Shown here one piece after another: positions 39,473 to 47,062 of a DNA stretch of 64,000 nucleotides (position 1 is the stretch's first letter; the number at the start of each line of letters is the position of its first letter). Source of the DNA: an uncultured Shimia sp. (lineage in GTDB: Bacteria > Pseudomonadota > Alphaproteobacteria > Rhodobacterales > Rhodobacteraceae); NCBI GenBank assembly GCA_937897325.1, contig CALCOY010000015.1:186001-250000 (forward strand), read 5' to 3'. The translations under genes and the position numbers were made by a program. The notes below the pieces were generated by a model. The model saw only the letters and a program-made list of their open reading frames with translations, ran no database searches and had not been told where the DNA came from.

Positions 39473-40221
39473 GCGGCTGGCTCGCCATCGCCGGTCTTGG
39501 GCCGGGTTCGGAGACGCTTGTTACGCCCGAAGTGAGCAGGGCACTTGCTGAAGCCACCGATGTCGTCGGCTACTTCCCCTATGTGGCACGTATCGCAAGG
39601 CGGCCGGGCCTTACTCTTCACGCAAGCGATAACCGGGTCGAAATCGACAGATCGCTACATGCGTTGAAGATGGCAGCTGAGGGGCATCGCGTTGTCGTGG
39701 TTTCCTCCGGCGATCCAGGTGTCTTCGCCATGGCCGCAGCGGTTTTTGAGGCCGTTGAGGCCGGGCCGATGGCCTGGCGTGATCTAGACATTCGCGTTTT
39801 GCCGGGCGTGACGTCCATGCTGGCGGCTGCGGCACGGGTCGGTGCGCCGTTGGGTCATGATTTTTGTGCGGTCAACCTATCGGACAACCTGAAACCATGG
39901 TCCCTGATCGAACGCCGCATCGCCTTGGCCGTCGAGGCGGATTTTGCGATAGCGTTCTACAACCCCCGCTCCAAGTCTCGGCCCGAGGGGTTTGTCCGCG
40001 TCTTGGAGATCCTAAAGCAGATATGCGGTACCGGCCGTGCCATCATCTTCGCCCGCGCAGTTTCGACGGAAGAGGAAGACATCCGCGTCGTCACCGTTCA
40101 AGATGCAACGCCAGAGATGGCGGATATGCGTACGATGGTCATCGTCGGGTCATCCCAGACCCGGGTGATCCCCCGAAATGGCCTGCCGATTGTCTACACG
40201 CCTCGGAGCGTGACCTCATGA
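39469..40221 (+). CDS. cobJ: Precorrin-3B C17-methyltransferase CobJ
   Basis: SAM-dependent ring-contraction enzyme converting precorrin-3B to precorrin-4. The 250-residue protein has AIAGLGPGSETLVTPEV, the YFPYVARI segment, VVVVSSGDPGVFAMAAAV and DFCAVNLSDNLKPW, all typical of CobJ/CbiH. Start is the ATG in the cobI stop. The last 28 bases overlap the 3' end of cobK, which is on the other strand. Confidence 0.94.
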   Translation: MSGWLAIAGLGPGSETLVTPEVSRALAEATDVVGYFPYVARIARRPGLTLHASDNRVEIDRSLHALKMAAEGHRVVVVSSGDPGVFAMAAAVFEAVEAGPMAWRDLDIRVLPGVTSMLAAAARVGAPLGHDFCAVNLSDNLKPWSLIERRIALAVEADFAIAFYNPRSKSRPEGFVRVLEILKQICGTGRAIIFARAVSTEEEDIRVVTVQDATPEMADMRTMVIVGSSQTRVIPRNGLPIVYTPRSVTS

Positions 40222-40952
40222 CCAGTCAGCCAGTCGATCACATCCTGTGCGCTGCGCGCTTCCCTCCGCGGCGGAATGTTGGGCCGGTCGATCATCAGAA
40301 CCGGCAAACCGAGTTCTCGCGCCGCGCTGATTTTCGCATAGGCTGCAGTACCGCCTGCGTTTTTCGAGACAACAACCTCAATCTCATGCTTCTGCAAAAG
40401 GGCGAGATCGCCTTCATGGGTAAACGGCCCACGCCCAATGATGACGTGATGATTGGGCAATGGCGGAAGCACGCTTGGCGGGTCGATCAGGCGCAGCAGA
40501 TAGAAATGCTGCGGGTTCGGCGCAAATTCCTGCAAATGCATACGTCCGACGGCCAGCATAACCTGGCGCTGCGGACCATCCAAGGCCTGCACCGCGGCAG
40601 CAATATCCGACAGATGGGTCCATCGGTCATCGGCCTGCGCCAGCCAAGGCGGGCGGGTCAGCGCAATCAGCGGCACATCCGCTCTTTGGCAGGCCTCAAT
40701 CGCGTTGCAGCTCATCTGCGCGGCAAAGGGGTGTGTCGCATCGACGACATGCGTGATATTATTATCGCGCAAATACGTGACAAGGCCTTCAACGCCGCCA
40801 AACCCGCCAATCCGCTGGTCCAGTGGATGCGCCTTGGGCCGGGCCACACGCCCGGCGAAAGACATGGTGCCGGTCAAGCCGCGCGTATGCATAGCCTTGG
40901 CCAGCGTAGTCGCCTCGGTCGTACCTGCGAGGACAAGAAGGTTCGGCCGCAT
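40194..40952 (-). CDS. cobK: Precorrin-6A reductase CobK, antisense to the operon
   Basis: NADPH-dependent reductase of precorrin-6A. From the ATG at 40952 the 251-residue protein begins MRPNLLVLAGTTEATTLAKAM and has DATHPFAAQMSCNAI and ENEVVVSKNAGGTAAYAK-like segments of the CobK family. It is encoded on the strand opposite to every other gene of the cluster: its start shares 2 bases with the cobL start (catg) and its 3' end overlaps cobJ by 28 bases. Its promoter must therefore lie inside cobL. An upstream in-frame ATG at 40985 would enter cobL further. Confidence 0.93.
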   Translation of the reverse strand: MRPNLLVLAGTTEATTLAKAMHTRGLTGTMSFAGRVARPKAHPLDQRIGGFGGVEGLVTYLRDNNITHVVDATHPFAAQMSCNAIEACQRADVPLIALTRPPWLAQADDRWTHLSDIAAAVQALDGPQRQVMLAVGRMHLQEFAPNPQHFYLLRLIDPPSVLPPLPNHHVIIGRGPFTHEGDLALLQKHEIEVVVSKNAGGTAAYAKISAARELGLPVLMIDRPNIPPRREARSAQDVIDWLTGHEVTLRGV

Positions 40953-42144
40953 GTCTAAGCTTCCGTGGTTGACCATCATTGGCATTGGTGAGGATGGGGT
41001 TGAAGGCCTGTCCGCCTCAAGTCAAGCCGCACTCACCGCAGCAGAGATCATCATGGGCCCACCGCGCCATTTGTCGATGGTGACAGACGGAAGCGCACGA
41101 CGGATCACTTGGCCTGTGCCCTTTTCCGCAGGCTTGCCGATACTTCAGGATTTGCGCGGCCAGCGCGTTGTTGTGCTGGCTTCGGGCGATCCGTTCTGGT
41201 TTGGGGCGGGCTCCGTGATCGCGCGTGCCTTTGATGCTCAGGAATGGCTTGCCTTGCCGGGGCCATCCTGTTTTTCGCTCGCGGCCGCGCGCATGGGCTG
41301 GCCGCTTGAGCAGACAGCCTGTCTTGGCCTGCACGCCGCCCCGATGGCGCGCCTAAAGCGGCATCTCGCGCCCGGAACGCGTATGATCGCGACCTTGCGC
41401 GATGGCGATGCCGTGGCCGAGCTTTTGGAATATCTGGCGGCGCAGGGCTTCGAAGACAGCTTGGTCACCATATGGGAACGTCTGGGTGGCCCTCTGGAAC
41501 GGCGTGTGCAGGGCCGGGCCAACGCGCTGGAAGGTGACTTTGCCCATCCCGTCTGTGCTGCAGTTGAGGTTTCTGGCATCGGGACTGTCTTGTCCGTGGC
41601 GACGGGCCTGCCCGACAACACATTTGACAGCGACGGGCAAATGACGAAGCGGCCTGCGCGCGCGATCACGCTCTCAAGCCTTGGCCCCCTGCCCGGCCAG
41701 CATCTCTGGGATATCGGCGGCGGCTCCGGTTCTATCTCACTGGAATGGCTTTTGGCGCATCCAACAACCCGCGCCAGTGCCATTGAACCCCGCCCGGACC
41801 GCGCGGACCGCATCATCCGGAATGCTGAAGTGCTTGGCGTCGAAGACCGGATCAAAGTGATCGAGGGGATCGCGCCGGATTGCTTGCAAGGCCTTGCAGC
41901 GCCAGATGCGATCTTCGTGGGCGGCGGCATGTCGGGCGCGTTGATGGAGGCCGTGACCGCGATCGCGGGCATTCGTGTTGTGGCGAACGCCGTTACGCTC
42001 GAGGGGGAGATGTTGCTCAGTCAGTGGCATGACAGGCTTGGCGGAGACCTCCTCCGAATTGCGCTTTCGTCGCCTGTCCCGCTTGGATCGAAGCGGGGGT
42101 GGGGCGCAGCCTACCCGGTTGTGCAGTGGAGCATTGTCACATGA
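40951..42144 (+). CDS. cobL: Precorrin-6Y C5,15-methyltransferase (decarboxylating) CobL
   Basis: Two-domain enzyme that methylates C5 and C15 and decarboxylates the ring C acetate. The 397-residue protein has an N-terminal CbiE-like methylase (TIIGIGEDGVEGLS, VVLASGDPFWFGAGSVIA) and from about residue 235 a CbiT-like SAM domain (HLWDIGGGSGSISLEWLL, AIEPRPDRADRI). Fused form typical of the aerobic pathway. Start overlaps the cobK start on the other strand; the stop overlaps cobE. Confidence 0.95.
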   Translation: MSKLPWLTIIGIGEDGVEGLSASSQAALTAAEIIMGPPRHLSMVTDGSARRITWPVPFSAGLPILQDLRGQRVVVLASGDPFWFGAGSVIARAFDAQEWLALPGPSCFSLAAARMGWPLEQTACLGLHAAPMARLKRHLAPGTRMIATLRDGDAVAELLEYLAAQGFEDSLVTIWERLGGPLERRVQGRANALEGDFAHPVCAAVEVSGIGTVLSVATGLPDNTFDSDGQMTKRPARAITLSSLGPLPGQHLWDIGGGSGSISLEWLLAHPTTRASAIEPRPDRADRIIRNAEVLGVEDRIKVIEGIAPDCLQGLAAPDAIFVGGGMSGALMEAVTAIAGIRVVANAVTLEGEMLLSQWHDRLGGDLLRIALSSPVPLGSKRGWGAAYPVVQWSIVT

Positions 42145-42503
42145 TTGTCGCCGGTTTCGGATTTCGCCAAAGCGCGACGGAGGCCAGTTTTTCAGATGCT
42201 CTGTCGCAAGTCAGTGGTACATATCAGCCGACCGCATTCGCGACCTTGGAAGACAAGGTCGCCGACCTTGCCGGTTTTGCACAATCGCATGGCCTCGATC
42301 TGATCAAGATCAGCGCAGTATTTGCGGGCCAGCAGACCACACTAAGCCTTTCGGATCAGAGCACAGCGCACAAGGGTGTTGGCAGCGTGGCTGAGGCAAC
42401 GGCCCTTGCCGCTGCCGGGCCAAATGCGCGCCTTCTTGGGCCACGATCAGTATCGCATGATCGGCTCGCCACCTGCGCGATCGCAATTGGAGACAACGAA
42501 TGA
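42141..42503 (+). CDS. cobE: CobE / CbiG C-terminal domain protein
   Basis: Small protein of the aerobic B12 pathway related to the C-terminal domain of CbiG; it may bind an intermediate or help in ring handling, but its exact function is unclear. The 120-residue protein begins [17 protein letters not shown] and has [21 protein letters not shown], typical of the family. ATG lies in the cobL stop (atga) and its own stop overlaps the cobM start the same way. Confidence 0.85.
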   Translation: MIVAGFGFRQSATEASFSDALSQVSGTYQPTAFATLEDKVADLAGFAQSHGLDLIKISAVFAGQQTTLSLSDQSTAHKGVGSVAEATALAAAGPNARLLGPRSVSHDRLATCAIAIGDNE

Positions 42504-43294
42504 CTGTCCATTTCATCGGCGCGGGACCCGGTGCGCCCGACCTTCTGACCCTTCGCGGTCGCGATCTGATTGCTGCCTGTCCGGTTTGTCTTTTTGCCGG
42601 ATCCCTCGTGCCAGAGGCCGTGCTGGATCACTGTCCGGAAGGCGCGCATATCGTGAATACGGCCTCTATGGATCTCGACGCCATCATGGTGGAGATCCGC
42701 GCCGCCCATGAGGGGGGGCATGATGTTGCGCGGCTGCATTCCGGTGACCTCTCCGTCTGGTCCGCAATGGGTGAGCAATTGCGCAGGCTCAAGGCCGAAG
42801 AAATCCCCTTTACCGTTACGCCAGGCGTGCCCTCCTTTGCTGCATCCGCCGCCGCCATCGGGGCCGAGTTGACGCTGCCCGGTATCGCCCAATCGGTTGT
42901 CTTGACGCGCACGCCGGGTCGGGCGTCGTCTATGCCGCACGGCGAAACGTTGAAGAGTTTTGCAGCAACGGGCGCGACGCTTGCAATCCATCTCTCGGTG
43001 CAAAACCTCGATCAGGTCGTAGCGGACCTGATGCCAGCCTATGGTGGCGATTGTCCTGTTGCCGTTGTCTATCGGGCCAGTTGGCCGGATCAGCAAATCG
43101 TTCAAGCCACGCTGGACACCCTGAAATCAGCCATGCACAATGGCATCAGCCGAACTGCCCTGATCCTGGTAGGCCGCGTTCTGGGGGCGGATCAGTTCGA
43201 TGAATCCTGCCTTTACGCACCGGATTATGACCGTCGATACCGCCCCCAAACCGCCGACAGCCCGTGGGCGAGTTGGAGCCATGGCAATGACTAA
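42500..43294 (+). CDS. cobM: Precorrin-4 C11-methyltransferase CobM
   Basis: SAM-dependent methyltransferase making precorrin-5. The 264-residue protein shows [50 protein letters not shown] and [15 protein letters not shown], all diagnostic of CobM/CbiF. Overlaps cobE (atga) and the start of cobB. Confidence 0.96.
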   Translation: MTVHFIGAGPGAPDLLTLRGRDLIAACPVCLFAGSLVPEAVLDHCPEGAHIVNTASMDLDAIMVEIRAAHEGGHDVARLHSGDLSVWSAMGEQLRRLKAEEIPFTVTPGVPSFAASAAAIGAELTLPGIAQSVVLTRTPGRASSMPHGETLKSFAATGATLAIHLSVQNLDQVVADLMPAYGGDCPVAVVYRASWPDQQIVQATLDTLKSAMHNGISRTALILVGRVLGADQFDESCLYAPDYDRRYRPQTADSPWASWSHGND

Positions 43295-44600
43295 TTCGCC
43301 CGGCCTCATGATCTCGGCACCGGCGTCAGGAACCGGGAAAACCACAGTCATGCTGGGTCTTCTGCGCGCGTTGCGGGATGCGGGCGATGTGGTGCAACCT
43401 TTCAAAAGCGGGCCGGACTACATCGACCCCGCCTTTCACCTGGCGGCAGCGGGAAGGCCGTCTTTCAATTTTGACACCTGGGCCATGGATGCGCATCTGC
43501 TCGGTGCCATCGCGCACAAGGCGTCGGGCGCCGACCTTTGCATCGCAGAAGGGTCCATGGGTCTTTTTGACGGGGTCGCCACGCGGGGTCGCTTCGGTTT
43601 CGGATCAAGCGCGGAGACGGCAATGACGCTGGGCTGGCCGGTTGTGCTTGTCCTTGATGTCAGCGGTCAGGCGCAATCGGCTGCCGCTGCGGCGTTGGGA
43701 TTTCGGACCTACAACCCGGATCTGCCTTTTGCTGGCGTGATCCTGAACCGCGTCGCCAGCCCGCGTCACGAAAGACTTACCCGTCTTGGGATGGAGCGGG
43801 CTGGGGTTAGGGTTCTGGGTGCGCTCCCACGACGCGGAGACCTCAAGCTCCCGGAACGCCATCTGGGTCTGATCCAGGCGATTGAGCATCCCGATCTGGA
43901 AGCGGCGATTGCGGGCTACGCAGATTTCCTGCGGGATCACGTTGATCTCGCGATCCTCAAAGCCGCGTCGACAGCCGCCGATGCGCCTGCCCCGGGCAAC
44001 CTACCGAAACCGCCTGCCCAAAGGATCGCCATTGCCCGTGATGAGGCGTTTTCTTTCACATATCCACACCTTCTTGAGGGCTGGCGGGAGGCTGGCGCGG
44101 AAATCCTGCCGTTCTCTCCCCTAGCGGATGAGGCACCGGCCGCAGATGCCGATCTGGTCTGGCTGCCGGGTGGTTACCCCGAACTGCATGCTGGTCGGAT
44201 TGCAACCGCCGGGACGTTCAAGGCCGGTTTGCAGCGTCACGCGGAAAACCGACCGGTCCATGGTGAATGCGGCGGGTATATGGCCCTTGGCGTTGGCTTG
44301 ATTGACAAGGATGGGACGCGTCACGAAATGGCTGGACTGCTGGGGCTTGTCACAAGCTATGAGAAGCGAAAGTTCCACTTGGGATACCGCCGTGCCGTGC
44401 TGAAAACGCCCCTGCCCGGCTTTGACAGCGGTGCCGCATTGCGCGGGCATGAATTCCATTACTCGACAATCCTGGAGCAGCCCGATGCGCCGCTGGCCGA
44501 CGTATTCGACGCTGATGGCGGGCCGGTGCCTGAAACCGGATCACGCCGCGGTCATGTAACCGGCACATTCTTCCACCTGATCGCGGGCGAGGCCGAATGA
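43281..44600 (+). CDS. cobB: Hydrogenobyrinate a,c-diamide synthase CobB
   Basis: ATP- and glutamine-dependent amidation of hydrogenobyrinic acid. The N-terminal ATPase part has [17 protein letters not shown]; the C-terminal glutamine amidotransferase part has catalytic Cys in [13 protein letters not shown] (about residue 332) and the FHYSTI-type His block near the end. I take the ATG at 43281, which has ggag 6 bases upstream and overlaps the cobM 3' end; 43287 is an alternative. Protein length 439, as expected. Confidence 0.93.
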   Translation: MAMTNSPGLMISAPASGTGKTTVMLGLLRALRDAGDVVQPFKSGPDYIDPAFHLAAAGRPSFNFDTWAMDAHLLGAIAHKASGADLCIAEGSMGLFDGVATRGRFGFGSSAETAMTLGWPVVLVLDVSGQAQSAAAAALGFRTYNPDLPFAGVILNRVASPRHERLTRLGMERAGVRVLGALPRRGDLKLPERHLGLIQAIEHPDLEAAIAGYADFLRDHVDLAILKAASTAADAPAPGNLPKPPAQRIAIARDEAFSFTYPHLLEGWREAGAEILPFSPLADEAPAADADLVWLPGGYPELHAGRIATAGTFKAGLQRHAENRPVHGECGGYMALGVGLIDKDGTRHEMAGLLGLVTSYEKRKFHLGYRRAVLKTPLPGFDSGAALRGHEFHYSTILEQPDAPLADVFDADGGPVPETGSRRGHVTGTFFHLIAGEAE

Positions 44601-45394
44601 AAGGCTTTGTCAGCTTTGTCGGCTCTGGCCCCGGCGATCCAGAGCTTTTGACGCTGAAGGCCGTGGATCGTCTGAGGCGCGCCGATGCCGTTCTTTTTGA
44701 TGATCTGTCCGCCGGCCCGATCCTGAACCACGCCCGCAGCGGTGCTGATCTGATCGGAGTCGGCAAACGGGCCGGGCGGCCTTCGCCGAAGCAGCATCAT
44801 GTCAGTCGCCTTCTCGTGGATTATGCCCAAAAGGGTGGACGGATCGTGCGTCTGAAATCCGGGGACAGCGGCACTTTTGGGCGGCTCGAAGAGGAAACCA
44901 GCGCCCTGCGCGAAGCCGCGATCGACTTCGAGATCATTCCAGGCGTCCCGTCCGCATGTGCGGCCGCAGCCGCTGCGGGCATTCCTCTGACCCGTCGGCT
45001 CACGGCTCGGCGTGTACAGTTCATCACCGGGCATGACGTCAGAGGCGCTTTGCCGGAAGACATGAACATGGCGGCCCTCGCCGATCCGCTTGCCACGACC
45101 GTTGTCTTCATGGGGCAGCGCACATTCCCCGCCTTTGCCCACCTTCTGATCAATCACGGCCTGCCGCCCGAAACGCCCGCACTGCTGGCCGAGGGCATTT
45201 CGACTCCTGCGCAGGCGCTGCACCGGATGAGCGTTGTGCAACTGGCGGCGCGTCTTGCCGAAAGCATTAGCGATGCACCTGCGCTGATCCTGTACGGACC
45301 GCTTGCTGAGACGGATGACAACACGCAACGCTTGTCGGGTCCTGGGACTGATGTAAACGTAGATGGAGATCATGCTTTGTGGTCTGAGAATTGA
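44597..45394 (+). CDS. cobA: Uroporphyrinogen-III C-methyltransferase CobA
   Basis: SAM-dependent methyltransferase making precorrin-2, the branch point to cobalamin and siroheme. The 265-residue protein has VGSGPGDPELLTLKAVDRL, VGKRAGRPSPKQ, RLKSGDSGTFGRLEEE and IPGVPSACAAAAAAGIPLT, matching the single-function SUMT family (no CysG Fe-chelatase/oxidase part). ATG is in the cobB stop (atga). Siroheme made from its product would serve NirA encoded 8 kb away. Confidence 0.94.
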   Translation: MKGFVSFVGSGPGDPELLTLKAVDRLRRADAVLFDDLSAGPILNHARSGADLIGVGKRAGRPSPKQHHVSRLLVDYAQKGGRIVRLKSGDSGTFGRLEEETSALREAAIDFEIIPGVPSACAAAAAAGIPLTRRLTARRVQFITGHDVRGALPEDMNMAALADPLATTVVFMGQRTFPAFAHLLINHGLPPETPALLAEGISTPAQALHRMSVVQLAARLAESISDAPALILYGPLAETDDNTQRLSGPGTDVNVDGDHALWSEN

Positions 45395-45580
45395 ACAGGG
45401 TGACATTGTCTGATTGCCCGCAAGTGTGAACGGTGGGAGACTTAAAGAGAAACTAAATCAAAGGCTTGAGAAACTTTAGGCTCGCATTGAACAGTAAGTC
45501 AGATGACCTGCTATCGCACGATGACACCGGCCATGCAGGCGGCTCCTATGTCGTCGGATGCACGGCAAAAAGACCTTGAA

Positions 45581-46262
45581 ATGCATATCGAAGCGGGCGT
45601 CGTCGACGGCGCAAAGTGGTATTCGCCTATGCCATCGCTGCGGCGGGTTATTCCCTGGAAATGGCTGCACATTGTCTCAAGATACAGTCCGTGTCGCCGT
45701 TCGCCCTCCGCACCGCAATTGTGACGATTGGCATGTTCCTTTTTTGAGGTTTTGCCGTACTTTGCCGTCTGCGTGTCCGAAGTCTACTTCATCCTCGGCA
45801 CAACCTTGTTTTTGCTGATGGGCACAGCCCCGACGGTGGAAGGGCTGAAGCTGGGCTTCCTTGTATAGGGGCATATTCTTCGGGCCGAACGATCTTCCGA
45901 TGTTCTTTGTGAACATCACGACGTTTCTCTTCCCGCGCTTTGCGCTGATCAAACGGATCGTGCCAGCAAAAGCGGCATATGTGGATCTGGGGTACATGTA
46001 GGTTTTGAAAATGTCGGCGACGTATCAAAGTGGTGTCGTGGCTTGCGCGGCGTTGCGGAACTTCCATGGCCAGGATTTTAGGGCCGAGAATATGTTTGCC
46101 GCCCTTAAGTTCGGGGATGTCCATATGCTGGTAACGCTGATCGAAGCTATTGATGATCTGGCTTTTCTGGCTGGTGCGACAGCGACCCGTGGTTTGCGGG
46201 ATGTTGACGCCTTAACACACCGTCTTTACAACCCGGTCTGGTCGCTGGGCCAGGCACAGTAG
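45581..46262 (+). pseudogene. Decayed CbiM-type cobalt transporter permease
   Basis: Remains of an energy-coupling-factor (CbiM-family) permease. Reading across frames recovers a coherent membrane protein: MHIEAGVVDGAK, MVFAYAIAAAGYSLEMAAH, FEVLPYFAVCVSEVYFIL, GTTLFLLMGTAPTVEGL, LPMFFVNITTFLFPRFAL and a C-terminal part to LTHRLYNPVWSLGQAQ. At least three frameshifts (after the first AAAG, at a T6 run near 45745 and near 45880) and two in-frame TAG codons (45866-45868, 45999-46001), both where Gln would be expected (CAG to TAG), break it. Identification of the family rests on recalled phrases. It is in the middle of the cob cluster, between cobA and cobF. Confidence 0.78.
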
Positions 46263-46292
46263 CAGCAGCGACGCTGCGGTGACCCTTCTAAT

Positions 46293-47030
46293 ATGAAACA
46301 TCTTTTTCTGATTGGGATCGGCACGGGCAACCCCGACCATCTGACGCAAGAGGCGATCAGCGCGATTGCCGAGGCTGACCTGTTTCTGGTGCCGCGCAAG
46401 GGGTCTTCGAAGTCCGATCTGGTTGATTTGCGCGTCCGTATCATCGGCCAGGTCCGCGACAACCCCGCAGTTGCATATTTTGATATGCCCGTGCGTGATG
46501 AGATGCAGCCCTATGCAGACCGCGTCCATGCCTGGCATGATGAGATCGCCCGTCGGTGGGCAACCTCCCTCGCTGAACGCCCAGATGCTGACAAGGTTGC
46601 GCTGTTGGTCTGGGGGGATCCTTCGCTCTATGACAGCACCTTGCGCATCGCGGAGCGTTTGATGCCGCGACCAAAGATAAGTGTGGTCGCTGGTATCACG
46701 TCTCTGCAGGCTTTGACGGCGGCTCATGCGATGCCATTGAACGACTTGAATGCGCCGGTGACGATCACCACTGGACGTCGCTTGCGCGATGAGGGTTGGC
46801 CAGAGGGCGCAGAGACAGTGGTCGTCATGCTAGATGGTAAATGTACGTTTCAGCGTCTGAAAGGTACAGACTACGACATTTGGTGGGGTGCCTACCTTGG
46901 GATGCCGGAACAGGTGCTGGCAGCAGGGCGGTTGAGCGACGTCGGCCCGAAGATCGTTCATATGAGAGCCCGGGCGCGCGAAGCGCATGGCTGGATCATG
47001 GACACCTATCTGTTGCGTCGAAGGACATAG
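46293..47030 (+). CDS. cobF: Precorrin-6A synthase (deacetylating) CobF
   Basis: SAM-dependent C1-methyltransferase with deacetylation, unique to the aerobic route. The 245-residue protein starts KHLFLIGIGTGNPDHLTQEAI and has FLVPRKGSSKSDLVDLR, LVWGDPSLYDSTLR and a C-terminal WGAYLGMPEQVL. It is separated from the rest of the operon by the cbiM pseudogene, 30 bases downstream of the pseudogene's last stop; it may still be read from the same transcript. Ends before a small hairpin shared with polA. Confidence 0.93.
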   Translation: MKHLFLIGIGTGNPDHLTQEAISAIAEADLFLVPRKGSSKSDLVDLRVRIIGQVRDNPAVAYFDMPVRDEMQPYADRVHAWHDEIARRWATSLAERPDADKVALLVWGDPSLYDSTLRIAERLMPRPKISVVAGITSLQALTAAHAMPLNDLNAPVTITTGRRLRDEGWPEGAETVVVMLDGKCTFQRLKGTDYDIWWGAYLGMPEQVLAAGRLSDVGPKIVHMRARAREAHGWIMDTYLLRRRT

Positions 47031-47039
47031 TTAGTGGCC

Positions 47040-47062
47040 AAGCAACATTTACGTTGCTTTAG
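47040..47062. terminator. Small hairpin between convergent cobF and polA
   Basis: A perfect 7-base stem (aagcaac / gttgctt) with a 6-base loop lies between the 3' ends of cobF (+) and polA (-), overlapping the polA stop. Only short T runs follow on either side, so termination is plausible but weak. Confidence 0.4.

Noticed and set aside
39864-40958. Plus-strand ORF of 364 aa across cobJ and cobK
   Set aside because: It runs out of frame with cobJ and antisense to cobK, both of which are well supported.
45789-46124. Minus-strand ORF of 111 aa in the cbiM relic
   Set aside because: The plus-strand fragments read as a known type of membrane protein; the minus ORF does not.
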